Below, in pieces: positions 7,027 to 16,143 of a DNA stretch of 41,565 nucleotides. The notes below the pieces were generated by a model. It made no database searches, was not told the origin of the DNA, and saw nothing but the letters and a program-made list of their open reading frames with translations. This DNA comes from Endomicrobium sp. (lineage in GTDB: Bacteria; Elusimicrobiota; Endomicrobiia; Endomicrobiales; Endomicrobiaceae). Both the position numbers and the translations under genes were made by a program. Position 1 is the stretch's first letter. Each line of letters begins with the position of its first letter. The DNA lies in NCBI GenBank assembly GCA_031289585.1, contig JAITPF010000010.1:1-41565 (forward strand). Direction: 5' to 3'.

Positions 7027-8097
7027 ATGAAGATATTGGTTGGATTGAGCGGCGGTGTTGATTCTGCGGTTGCAGCTTATTTGTTAAAAAAGCAAGGTCA
7101 CGAAGTTATCGGGGCGATGATGTCTATATGGGACGGATCTCTCCCAGAACCAAAAGTTAAAGGAGCTGATGCCTGTCTTGGTCCTGAAGAAGAAGATATT
7201 GAAACTGTACACAAAATAGCTGATTTTCTTAAAATTCCTTTGCATGTAGTGGATTGTTGTGAAGAATATAAAAAAATCGTACTTGAAAATTTTAGGAATG
7301 AGTATAAAGAAGGGCGCACACCAAATCCTTGTGTGTGGTGTAATACTTATATTAAATTTGGAGTTTTTCCCATTGCAGCAAGAAAAATTGGACTTTCTTT
7401 TGATAAATTTGCCACTGGACATTACGCAAATATAGGATTTAATAGTTCCATAAATATGTATCAATTACATAAAGCTGCTGATTCAAATAAAGATCAGACT
7501 TATTTTTTATATAGACTTACACAAAAAATTCTTTCGGAAACTCTTTTTCCGCTGGGCATTTACACTAAAGAACAGGTGAGAAATATTGCAAAAGGAATAA
7601 AACTTCCTGTAGCGGAAAAACCAGATAGCCAAGATTTTTATTGTGGGGATTACAATGAAATTTTACAGTTTCCTGTAAACTCTGGAGATATTGTAAATAA
7701 AAACGGAAAGACTCTTGGAAAACATAATGGAATATGGAACTACACTGTTGGGAAACGTAAAGGATTAGGACTTTCCGGAGGAACAAAAGATCCGTTGTAT
7801 GTTATAAATATTTCAGCTAAACAAAATGTTGTAGTAGTAGGAACAAAAGAAGACTTGTACTCTTCATCGCTTATTGCTGAAAAAGTGTCATGGGGTTCAA
7901 TTACTGCACCAAAAGAGTCTATTGAAACAACTGTAAAAATCCGTCAACAGCATAAACCTGCACAAGCAGTTATTATTCCTCATGGAATAGCTTTGGTAAA
8001 AGTTGAATTTGCTGAACCGCAGATGTCCATTACTGCAGGACAAAGTGTAGTATTTTATAAAGAAGATATAGTTTTAGGCGGTGGAATTATTCAATAG
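7027..8097 (+). CDS. mnmA: tRNA-specific 2-thiouridylase MnmA
   Basis: The 356-residue protein opens with the PP-loop SGGVDS (8-13). It has the catalytic cysteines in NPCVWCN (C102) and DFYCGDY (C206), GHYA in the active site and the C-terminal barrel ending ...VLGGGIIQ. It adenylates U34 of Lys, Glu and Gln tRNAs and installs the 2-thio group in the cytoplasm. It sits 4 bases after hydE. Its TAG stop lies inside a degenerate copy of the dispersed end motif. The last 24 bases overlap the end of the convergent fumarase beta gene, so the two transcripts can pair. Confidence 0.95.
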   Translation: MKILVGLSGGVDSAVAAYLLKKQGHEVIGAMMSIWDGSLPEPKVKGADACLGPEEEDIETVHKIADFLKIPLHVVDCCEEYKKIVLENFRNEYKEGRTPNPCVWCNTYIKFGVFPIAARKIGLSFDKFATGHYANIGFNSSINMYQLHKAADSNKDQTYFLYRLTQKILSETLFPLGIYTKEQVRNIAKGIKLPVAEKPDSQDFYCGDYNEILQFPVNSGDIVNKNGKTLGKHNGIWNYTVGKRKGLGLSGGTKDPLYVINISAKQNVVVVGTKEDLYSSSLIAEKVSWGSITAPKESIETTVKIRQQHKPAQAVIIPHGIALVKVEFAEPQMSITAGQSVVFYKEDIVLGGGIIQ

Positions 8098-8625
8098 TTT
8101 TGAACGGACTCTAAAAATATCGCCACCTAAACTATCTATTGCAACAATCAACGGCATATTCTCAACTTCGAGTTTATAAATTGCTTCGGGCCCTAAATCT
8201 TCAAAAGCAATAAGAGAGGCTTTTTTTACAGTTTTAGAAAGAAGTGCTGCAATACCGCCTGTAGCAACAAGATAAACTGAACCTGTTTCCTTTATTGAAT
8301 TGACAACTGTCTCAGAGCGTGTACCCTTTCCAATCAAAAATTTAACACCTTCTTTAAGAATCCTTGGAGTAAAAACATCCATTCTTGAAGATGTTGTAGG
8401 ACCGCAAACTCCAATAACGTTACCTGGTTTTGCAGGTGTAGGGCCACAATAGTAAATTGCAGCATTCTTTAAATTAAAAGGAACTTCTTTGCCACTATCT
8501 AAAATATCTATAATTCTCTTATGGGCAGCATCTCTTGCTGTATAGATAATTCCGCTAAGCAAGATTTTTTGCCCAGCTTTCAGCGTTTTAGTGTTTAAAA
8601 TCAAATCTTTTAAATTTATTTTCAT
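8074..8625 (-). CDS. Class I fumarate hydratase, beta (C-terminal) subunit
   Basis: This 183-residue protein corresponds to the C-terminal half of iron-sulfur fumarases and tartrate dehydratases. It shows LSGIIYTARDAAHKRI, YYCGPTPAKPG and GPTTSSRMD, then GKGTRS and VATGGIAALL. With the alpha subunit it interconverts fumarate and malate. Its start overlaps the alpha stop by 4 bases, implying translational coupling. The conserved core ends near DSLGGDIF; the remaining tail FRVRSKLLNNSTA includes residues encoded by the dispersed end motif at 8101-8113 and may be a repeat-derived extension. It converges on and overlaps mnmA. L-tartrate dehydratase cannot be excluded, but malic enzyme next door favours fumarase. 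Confidence 0.88.
   Translation of the reverse strand: MKINLKDLILNTKTLKAGQKILLSGIIYTARDAAHKRIIDILDSGKEVPFNLKNAAIYYCGPTPAKPGNVIGVCGPTTSSRMDVFTPRILKEGVKFLIGKGTRSETVVNSIKETGSVYLVATGGIAALLSKTVKKASLIAFEDLGPEAIYKLEVENMPLIVAIDSLGGDIFRVRSKLLNNSTA
8095..8113. repeat. Dispersed TA-flanked end motif inside coding overlap
   Basis: TGAACGGACTCTA (8101-8113) is a one-mismatch copy of the end motif. It contains the region just after the mnmA stop and encodes part of the fumarase beta C-terminus on the other strand. Confidence 0.5.
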
Positions 8626-9458
8626 ACCATAATTGTTTTTCTTCTACAGGAATGGCATTGAATACTTACAGCTATAGGAAGCGAAGCTATATGCGCTGGT
8701 TCGGTTTCAATAAATACAGCTAAAGCTGTGGTTTTACCTCCCATGCCCATAGGACCAATATTTAATTTATTTATATTACTCAACAATTCTTTTTCTTTTT
8801 TATTGTAAAAAACACTTTTATTTTCACTACCTATTTCACGAAGTAGAGCTTTTTTTGACATAAGTCCTACAGACGCAAAATTTCCACCTATACCTATGCC
8901 AATAACTAAAGGAGGGCAAGCATTTCTCCCTTTATCGCTTACAGAACTTAAAACAAACTCTTTTACTCCATTCCAACCCGCAGATGGAACAAGCATTTTC
9001 AATGTACTTGCATTTTCACTTCCACCACCTTTAGGCAAAAAAGTAATTTCTATTTTATCACCAGATACCATGTCAATATAAATATTTGCAGGAGTGTTAT
9101 CTTTAGTGTTTTTTCTTTCAATAGGATCGGACACAATGGATTTGCGCAAATAATTGTTTGTATATCCCAAAGAAACACCATTATTTATTATGTTGTAAAT
9201 ATCTTCTTCAAGTGCTACATCATGTCCAAGTTTTACAAAAAAATTTGCCGTACCAGTATCCTGACATAACGGGATTTGTTCTTTTTTTGCAATACTTGCA
9301 TTTTCAATAATTTCTTCTAAAATATCTTTTGCAATACCATTTTCTAAAGCAACATTTTGTTCCAGCGACTTTAAAACATCTTCTGGAAGCTCAAAGTTTG
9401 CTTTAGCACACAAATTTTCAATAGCTTTAATAATAGTTTCAGACTTTATCTTTCGCAC
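8622..9458 (-). CDS. Class I fumarate hydratase, alpha (N-terminal) subunit
   Basis: This 278-residue protein is the iron-sulfur half of a two-subunit class I fumarase. The three cysteines expected to hold the [4Fe-4S] cluster are C65 (PLCQDTGTA), C181 (NACPPLVIG) and C268 (IQCHSCRRK). LPKGGGSENAS lies between them. The oxygen-labile cluster suits an anaerobe. The gene overlaps the upstream malic enzyme by 20 bases and the downstream beta subunit by 4, so all three are surely one transcript. The function depends on the beta subunit, which completes the active site. Confidence 0.9.
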   Translation of the reverse strand: MRKIKSETIIKAIENLCAKANFELPEDVLKSLEQNVALENGIAKDILEEIIENASIAKKEQIPLCQDTGTANFFVKLGHDVALEEDIYNIINNGVSLGYTNNYLRKSIVSDPIERKNTKDNTPANIYIDMVSGDKIEITFLPKGGGSENASTLKMLVPSAGWNGVKEFVLSSVSDKGRNACPPLVIGIGIGGNFASVGLMSKKALLREIGSENKSVFYNKKEKELLSNINKLNIGPMGMGGKTTALAVFIETEPAHIASLPIAVSIQCHSCRRKTIMV

Positions 9459-10791
9459 TTTTTATATAACCTTTTTTCATCATTGTTTCAGTGATAGCTC
9501 TACTTCTCTTTATCATTACTTTCGCATCATTAAAAATTTTATCATAACTTAATTTTTTACCAGCAACTTTTTCCTTTATTGCTTTCACCCCTATTTCAGC
9601 AGCAACCTTAGGAAAAATTTCCCAATCATTCATAGTAGGAAGGATTCTTTCAGGTCTTATTTTATTATCAGCTATGCAGGAAGCAAGTGCCAAAGCAGCC
9701 GTTATACACATAGTGTCCGTAATTGTTGAAGCTCTTACATCAAGCACTCCTCGGAAAACTCCAGGAAACCCCAAAGAATTATTTACCTGATTTGCAAAAT
9801 CGCTTCTTCCTGTTGCAACCACAACTGCTCCCGCCTCTTTTGCTTCCCATGGCCAAATTTCAGGTATAGGATTTGCACACGTAAAAACTATCGGATTTTT
9901 AGCCATGCCTTTTATCCATTCTTTCTTTATTATTCCAGGTCCCGGTGTTGATAAAGCAATAACAGCATCGGCATTTTCTATAGCTTCTTTAACACCACCA
10001 TGCAAATTATTTACATTTGTATCTACAGCCAAAGCCCATTTTTCAGGATATTGTTTTAAATCAAATCTCTCTTTATGAAGAGTACCATGCAAGTCTGCCA
10101 TAATTATATTTGCAGGATTTGCACCGTAAAGAATTAACAGTCTTGATATGCATATATTTGCAGCACCTGCCCCTATCATTGCAATTTTAATTTTTCCTAT
10201 CTTTTTTCCTACAACTTTTAAAGCATTTATAAAACCTGCAAGCGTTACGAGAGCTGTTCCCTGTTGATCATCGTGCCATACTGGTATATGACATTCTTTT
10301 CTTAAAGTATTCAATACAGGGAAACATTTTGGCTGTTCTATATCTTCCAAATTCACACCGCCAAAAGATGGTTGCAATATTTTTACAGTCTGTATTATTT
10401 CTTTCTCATCTTTTGTGCCAAGGCATATAGGATACGCATCAACTCCGCCAAGATATTTGTATAAAAGAGCTTTCCCCTCCATAACGGGCATTCCGGCTTC
10501 TGGTCCTATATTGCCAAGCCCTAAAACTCTTGTTCCGTCACTTACCACTGCAACACTGTTCCATTTATTTGTATATTCATATACGAGTTCAGGATTATTA
10601 TGAATATCGGTACATACTGCCGCGACTCCCGGGCTATACCATATTGAAAAATCATCAAAATCTTTGACTCTGCATTTAGGAACAACTTCAATTTTACCAC
10701 GGTAAAAAGGATGTAGTTTCCTTGCAATTTTCGATGGCTTTTGCGTTGCTTTTAAAAGTTTTTTTTCATTAATTTTTTTCTGTTTTTTCAT
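9439..10791 (-). CDS. NAD(P)-dependent malic enzyme
   Basis: The 450-residue protein belongs to the short bacterial malic enzymes, without the phosphotransacetylase domain found in some homologues. Visible motifs are YSPGVAAVC, VSDGTRVLGLGNIGPEAGMP, metal-binding NLEDIEQP and WHDDQQGTA, the dinucleotide fold AMIGAGAANI, and CANPIPEI with GRSDFANQVNNSLGFPG. It interconverts malate with pyruvate plus CO2. Grouping with fumarase suggests a pyruvate-malate-fumarate route, either making C4 acids by carboxylation or consuming them; the direction is not visible. The lysine-rich N-terminal 25 residues exceed the usual start slightly. Cofactor preference was not determined. Confidence 0.92.
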   Translation of the reverse strand: MKKQKKINEKKLLKATQKPSKIARKLHPFYRGKIEVVPKCRVKDFDDFSIWYSPGVAAVCTDIHNNPELVYEYTNKWNSVAVVSDGTRVLGLGNIGPEAGMPVMEGKALLYKYLGGVDAYPICLGTKDEKEIIQTVKILQPSFGGVNLEDIEQPKCFPVLNTLRKECHIPVWHDDQQGTALVTLAGFINALKVVGKKIGKIKIAMIGAGAANICISRLLILYGANPANIIMADLHGTLHKERFDLKQYPEKWALAVDTNVNNLHGGVKEAIENADAVIALSTPGPGIIKKEWIKGMAKNPIVFTCANPIPEIWPWEAKEAGAVVVATGRSDFANQVNNSLGFPGVFRGVLDVRASTITDTMCITAALALASCIADNKIRPERILPTMNDWEIFPKVAAEIGVKAIKEKVAGKKLSYDKIFNDAKVMIKRSRAITETMMKKGYIKSAKDKV

Positions 10792-10891
10792 TTTACTTCC
10801 TTATTTAAACAAAAAACCTTACATATCCTGAATTCGTAAGAGTATTAACACTTAACACATCGTCAGAAAATATCTTGCAAAAATTCTTTCA

Positions 10892-11998
10892 CTAAATAAT
10901 TTGAATGCCAGTTTTTATATCAAACAAAAGAATTTTTGCAAGGTTAAAAACAAGATCTATTATCTGATTGGTTTTTACTGAATTATGAGAATCAACTTTT
11001 GCAATAAATTCATTTTTCCCGGTACTTAAATGCAGATATTTTTCACTTCCAAGAGGTTCAACCACTTCAACTGTGGCACTGAAACTACTTACTTCTTTAT
11101 TTGTTGTATTATAGAAAAGTCTATCATATATATTTTCCGGTCTTATACCCATAATAATTTTCTGTCCGATATAAGGAAAAACTTTTTCTCTAAACCGTAC
11201 AGGCAGAGGGGTTTCAAAAGTCCCCTCATTTAAAAAAATAACATCATTTTTATGTATAACATCAACTTCAAAAAAATTCATAGAAGGATTTCCTATAAAA
11301 CCAGCCACAAATTTATTTGTTGGATTATCATAAAGTTCTACAGGTCCTGCTATTTGTTGTATTCTTCCATCATTTATAACGCATATTTTGTCCCCCATAG
11401 TCATAGCTTCCGTTTGATCATGAGTAACATAAATTATTGTGCTTTGAAGTCTCTCGTGAAGTTTTTTAAGCTCTGCCCTCATCTGTCCTCTCAATTTTGC
11501 ATCAAGACTTGAAAGGGGCTCATCAAATAAGAATACTTTTGGTTTTCTTACTATTGCTCTTCCTATTGCAACTCTTTGTCTTTGTCCGTTACTTAACTGT
11601 TTAGGTCGTTTTTCAAGCAAATATCCTATATCTAAAATCTCAGCAGCTTCGTAAACTCTTTGATGTATTTCTTTTTTGCTGTAACCCCTAAGTTTTAAAC
11701 TAAACCCCATATTGTCATATGCTGTCATATGAGGATACAAAGCATAATTTTGAAAAACCATAGCAATATCGCGATTTTTTGGAGCGATGTCGTTAACTTT
11801 TAATCCATCAATATATATATATCCTTTGGAAACTTCTTCAAGTCCTGCAATCATACGTAAAATAGTAGTCTTCCCACATTCTGATGGGCCTACAAATATG
11901 CAAAAAGATCTATCCAGAACTTCTATATTAAAATTTTTTACAATATCTAAATCACCGTAACGTTTCCAGACATCTTTTAAAACTATGGCAGCCATCAT
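10892..11998 (-). CDS. ABC transporter ATP-binding protein, MalK/UgpC type
   Basis: The 368-residue protein has an ATPase domain with Walker A GPSECGKTT (37-45), Q-loop VFQNYALYPHM, signature LSNGQRQRVA (134-143, Asn in place of the first Gly of LSGGQ), Walker B VFLFDEP, D-loop SSLDAKLR and His192. A C-terminal TOBE region (about 240-368) follows, containing MGIRPENIYD. This architecture belongs to sugar or glycerol-phosphate importers. No permease or binding protein is adjacent, so it may serve transporters encoded elsewhere, as a shared MsmK-like ATPase does. A good promoter and a GGGGGG ribosome site precede it. It runs divergently from a glycosyltransferase. Confidence 0.88.
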   Translation of the reverse strand: MMAAIVLKDVWKRYGDLDIVKNFNIEVLDRSFCIFVGPSECGKTTILRMIAGLEEVSKGYIYIDGLKVNDIAPKNRDIAMVFQNYALYPHMTAYDNMGFSLKLRGYSKKEIHQRVYEAAEILDIGYLLEKRPKQLSNGQRQRVAIGRAIVRKPKVFLFDEPLSSLDAKLRGQMRAELKKLHERLQSTIIYVTHDQTEAMTMGDKICVINDGRIQQIAGPVELYDNPTNKFVAGFIGNPSMNFFEVDVIHKNDVIFLNEGTFETPLPVRFREKVFPYIGQKIIMGIRPENIYDRLFYNTTNKEVSSFSATVEVVEPLGSEKYLHLSTGKNEFIAKVDSHNSVKTNQIIDLVFNLAKILLFDIKTGIQII

Positions 11999-12029
11999 CC
12001 CCCCATAAGTTTATCAGTTCTTGAGAGCC

Positions 12030-12059
12030 ATTATATATCTTTTAAATATAGGCCGTCAA
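12030..12059 (-). promoter_or_regulatory. Promoter of the MalK-type ATPase gene
   Basis: On the minus strand TTGACG (12059-12054) is followed after 18 bases by a perfect TATAAT (12035-12030). The start codon lies 32 bases downstream. Confidence 0.55.
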
Positions 12060-12246
12060 ACAACAACCAACTGTATTTGACACGACAAACATATAAGAAA
12101 AGTTTTTTATATCAATCAATAACTTTCTGCATAAAACAGAAAAATTTCCTAAAAATATTAGTAGCTTTGTAACTGAGTTGAACTGATGTATTTGTTATAA
12201 TTATCAACATATTTGTATAATTATGGAAACTATCAGTGGAGAATTT

Positions 12247-13308
12247 ATGCCAGAAATTTCAGTAATCGTTCCTATTTATAATGTTGAATCTTATATAGCC
12301 CAATGTCTTAAAAGTATTGTAAACCAGACTTTTAGCGATATAGAAATACTATGCATAGATGATTGTGGTAATGATAATTCAATGAATATAGTCAAAGATT
12401 ATGCTGCAAACGACACTAGAATAAAAATAATAAAACTTGAAACAAATAAAGGTCCAGGTACTGCAAGAAATGCAGGATTGAAATCTGCATTAGGGCGATA
12501 TATTTCTTGTATTGATCCCGATGACTATGTTGAGTTAAATATGCTTGAACTTGCCTACACCAAGCTTAAAGAAACAGGTTTTGACAGTGTTTGGATAAAC
12601 ATTAAGGTTTTTGATAATAACAAAAAACGTCTTCTAAAAGATGACTATTACAACAAATATTACAATCAATATACATACAATACAATAAATATTACTCCTA
12701 ATAATATAAATGACTTTCCTGTAAATTCGTGGAATAAATTATACAGTCTCGATTTTATCAAGAAAAATAATGTAACATGGTCTGATAGATTATTGTACGA
12801 AGATCTGGAATTTTATTATCGTTTTTATACAAAATCAGAGAAAGTATATTTTATTGATATTCCTCTTTATGTTTATAGGTTGAGAGATAATTCGATACTT
12901 CAAAATGAAAAAATGGACAATTCAAATAGGAAAGATATTTTTAAAGTAATTGAAAAAATTTATATTTATTTAAACGAAGAAAAAATATTTGAAAAATATA
13001 AGAACCCTTTTATAGGAATGTTAGTACAAAGCATTGAACGTTCGTACAATATTAACTATATTATGCCTACAGTAATTGATTTATTGAAAAAAATTGATTT
13101 TCCTTGCGGCTATGAGAAGAATGATTTTCATTATTTTCTAAAGTACTTTAGAAAATACAGTCAAAGTTCAAAATTAAAAAGATTCTTTTACAGATGTTAT
13201 TATAATTTTATTTATTTTATTCTTACTAAAACTATCCCTATTTGTAAATATAGAAAAAAATATAGAAAAAAATATAAGAAATATGTTTTTAGAGTCTGTT
13301 TATACTAG
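12247..13308 (+). CDS. Family 2 glycosyltransferase
   Basis: The 353-residue protein (ATG 12247) has a GT2 GT-A fold: EISVIVPIYNVESYI at the start, CIDDCGNDNS, NKGPGTARNAGL and a DPDD metal-binding motif at 90-93. Beyond about residue 220 it is Lys/Tyr-rich with no recognised domain. It transfers a sugar from a nucleotide donor, probably to a cell-surface glycan; acceptor unknown. The frame is open to an ATG at 12223, but GGAG just before 12247 and a TATAAT at 12216-12221 favour the shorter form. The last codons (RVCLY) and TAG stop are encoded by the left end of a MITE-like element, so the natural C-terminus may have been replaced. Confidence 0.85.
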   Translation: MPEISVIVPIYNVESYIAQCLKSIVNQTFSDIEILCIDDCGNDNSMNIVKDYAANDTRIKIIKLETNKGPGTARNAGLKSALGRYISCIDPDDYVELNMLELAYTKLKETGFDSVWINIKVFDNNKKRLLKDDYYNKYYNQYTYNTINITPNNINDFPVNSWNKLYSLDFIKKNNVTWSDRLLYEDLEFYYRFYTKSEKVYFIDIPLYVYRLRDNSILQNEKMDNSNRKDIFKVIEKIYIYLNEEKIFEKYKNPFIGMLVQSIERSYNINYIMPTVIDLLKKIDFPCGYEKNDFHYFLKYFRKYSQSSKLKRFFYRCYYNFIYFILTKTIPICKYRKKYRKKYKKYVFRVCLY

Positions 13309-13448
13309 TAGGACAAAAGTGTTAAAATCAAAAATAGCCAAATGCAAGGCACGAAAGTGTGTCAATAACAAGATTATTGATGTATAAACGTATATTGAAG
13401 TAACGTTGCAGTTGGCTATTTTTGCCGTACTAAGGTGAATAGACTCTA
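13290..13448. mobile_element. 159-bp MITE-like element with terminal inverted repeats and TA flanks
   Basis: The left end TAGAGTCTGTTTATACTAG, followed by TAGGACAAAAG and AAAAATAGCCAA, matches the reverse complement of the right end (TAGAGTCTATTCACCTTAG, then TACGGCAAAAATAGCCAA). Both ends begin with TA, as expected for a TA target duplication. It encodes nothing, and its inner 90 bases are unlike the 268-bp element. It supplies the stop codon of the upstream glycosyltransferase. Confidence 0.75.
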
Positions 13449-13463
13449 TAATAATGCTTTAAT

Positions 13464-13493
13464 TTGACAAGAGATATAGCAATTTTATACCAT
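13464..13493 (+). promoter_or_regulatory. Candidate promoter of gap
   Basis: TTGACA (13464-13469), 17 bases, then ATACCAT (13487-13493). The arrangement is the same as at 429-458. It lies just downstream of the MITE-like element. Confidence 0.45.
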
Positions 13494-13559
13494 TTTAATC
13501 ACAGTAGAGTAGTAGTTTTAGAGTTGTGTGTCAATATGAATCACCTTTTAAAAAGATAA

Positions 13560-14588
<1,029 letters not shown>

Positions 14589-14730
14589 TTTAATAGTAGA
14601 ATAAGGATAAAACAGAAGATATTGTTTGTTGTTAGGAAGACCAAAGTTTTGATGGAGAGTATCTTAATTTGTTATTTGCTATCTTTAGAATTTGTAGTCT
14701 TGGATTTAAATTAATTAAAAAATAACATAC

Positions 14731-14772
14731 AAAACCGCATTTACACATTATTTTGTGTGTTGCGGTTTTTAT
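14731..14772 (+). terminator. Intrinsic terminator between gap and pgk
   Basis: AAAACCGCA (14731-14739) pairs with TGCGGTTTT (14761-14769), with an inner ACACA/TGTGT pairing, and ends in a T run. It lies only about 20 bases before the pgk start, so partial read-through or a distinct pgk promoter is implied. Confidence 0.7.
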
Positions 14773-14788
14773 CTTAATGAGGTAAAAA

Positions 14789-16039
14789 ATGAAAAAAATA
14801 CTTAAAGATATTAATGTAAAAGGTAAAAAAGTTTTAGTTCGGGTTGATTATAATGTTCCTCTTGATTCAAATCTTGAAATTACAAACGATAAGAGAATAG
14901 TTGCAACTATTCCAACAATACAGTATCTTTTAAAAGAAAATGCTGCAATAATTCTTATAGCTCATTTGGGAAGACCAAAAGGAAAAGTTGTTTCCGAGAT
15001 GAGTTTAAAACCGATTTCGTTACGTTTAAGCGAACTTCTTAGGTTACCTGTAAAGTTTGTTAGTGGTGACTGTATAAGCCCTGAGTCAAAAAAAGCTGCT
15101 GCTACTTTAAAATCAGGTGAAATACTTTTACTAGAAAATCTTAGATTTCATCCTGAAGAAGAGGGTAAAAATGCTTCAGGTGAAAAAGATAAAGTAGCAA
15201 TGGATGCGTTTGCAAAAGAACTTGCTTCAATGGGAGAAGTTTTTGTTCAAGACGCTTTTGGAACAGTACATAGATCTCATGCTTCAACTGCAGGTATTGT
15301 AAAGTATGTTAAAGATGCTGCTGCTGGATTTCTTGTAGAAAAGGAATTAAAATTTTTAGGCGAATCGCTTGAAAAACCTGTAAAGACTTTCTTATCAATA
15401 CTTGGTGGAGCAAAAGTATCAGATAAAATAAACGTCATAGAAAATCTTTTAAATAAAGTAGATGTAATCATAATAGGTGGAGCAATGGCTTATACTTTCT
15501 TGAAATCACAGGGAGTAAATACAGGAACTTCCTTGGTTGAGAATGATAAACTTGATTTAGCTAATGAGCTTCTTAAAGAAGCTAAAGAAAAAAAAGTTGA
15601 GTTCTTGCTTCCTATCGATCATATAATTATTAATAAAGTGGATTTTGTAAATAAGCAAATTCCAAAAGATTCAGAAGTAAAAACCACTATTGATGAAGTA
15701 ATTCCTGAAGGGTTTATGGGGGTTGACGTAGGACCGAAATCAATAGAAAAATTCTCAAAAGTAGTTAAATCGGCAAAAACTATAGTATGGAACGGACCTC
15801 TCGGTATATTTGAAATAGATGAGTTTTCTAAAGGTACAGTTGAGATAGCAAAGCTAGTAGCTGAAGCGACTGAGAACGGGGCAATATCAGTAGTTGGTGG
15901 AGGAGATTCTGTTGCTGCTGTTAAAAAAGCCGGTGTAGATAAGAGAATAAGTCATATTTCTACAGGTGGTGGTGCGTCTTTAGAATTTCTTGAAGGCAAA
16001 GAATTGCCTGGAATTGCAGCTCTTCCGGATAAAAAGTAA
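14789..16039 (+). CDS. pgk: Phosphoglycerate kinase
   Basis: The 416-residue protein shows the pgk N-terminal RVDYNVPLD and AHLGRPKG, the LLENLRFHPEE and DAFGTVHRSHAS substrate loops, GGAKVSDKI, VWNGPLGIFE, and nucleotide-binding VVGGGDSVAAV with HISTGGGASLEFLEG. It makes ATP from 1,3-bisphosphoglycerate, directly following the GAPDH step. GAGGT forms the ribosome site. The gene is slightly longer than the usual length of about 395 residues, with no obvious extra domain. Confidence 0.97.
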   Translation: MKKILKDINVKGKKVLVRVDYNVPLDSNLEITNDKRIVATIPTIQYLLKENAAIILIAHLGRPKGKVVSEMSLKPISLRLSELLRLPVKFVSGDCISPESKKAAATLKSGEILLLENLRFHPEEEGKNASGEKDKVAMDAFAKELASMGEVFVQDAFGTVHRSHASTAGIVKYVKDAAAGFLVEKELKFLGESLEKPVKTFLSILGGAKVSDKINVIENLLNKVDVIIIGGAMAYTFLKSQGVNTGTSLVENDKLDLANELLKEAKEKKVEFLLPIDHIIINKVDFVNKQIPKDSEVKTTIDEVIPEGFMGVDVGPKSIEKFSKVVKSAKTIVWNGPLGIFEIDEFSKGTVEIAKLVAEATENGAISVVGGGDSVAAVKKAGVDKRISHISTGGGASLEFLEGKELPGIAALPDKK

Positions 16040-16083
16040 TTTGTATTCAATCATTTCTTAATAAATTGAGTTCAACACTCTAA

Positions 16084-16097
16084 TTGAACAGACTCTA
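16084..16097. repeat. Dispersed TA-flanked end motif (solo, exact copy)
   Basis: TGAACAGACTCTA at 16085-16097 is an exact reverse complement of the end motif. A partial neighbouring duplicate, TTCAACACTCTAATT, lies at about 16071-16085. It stands 45 bases after the pgk stop. Confidence 0.6.
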
Positions 16098-16143
16098 ATT
16101 AGTATTTTAACTCAAATTTCACTTTGTTTTTAAGGAGGTATTT

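Noticed and set aside
8896-10603. Plus-strand frames opposite fumarase and malic enzyme
   Set aside because: They are antisense shadows of well-supported genes and show no domain or ribosome site.
12077-12082. TTGACA upstream of the glycosyltransferase
   Set aside because: No acceptable -10 lies 16-18 bases downstream.
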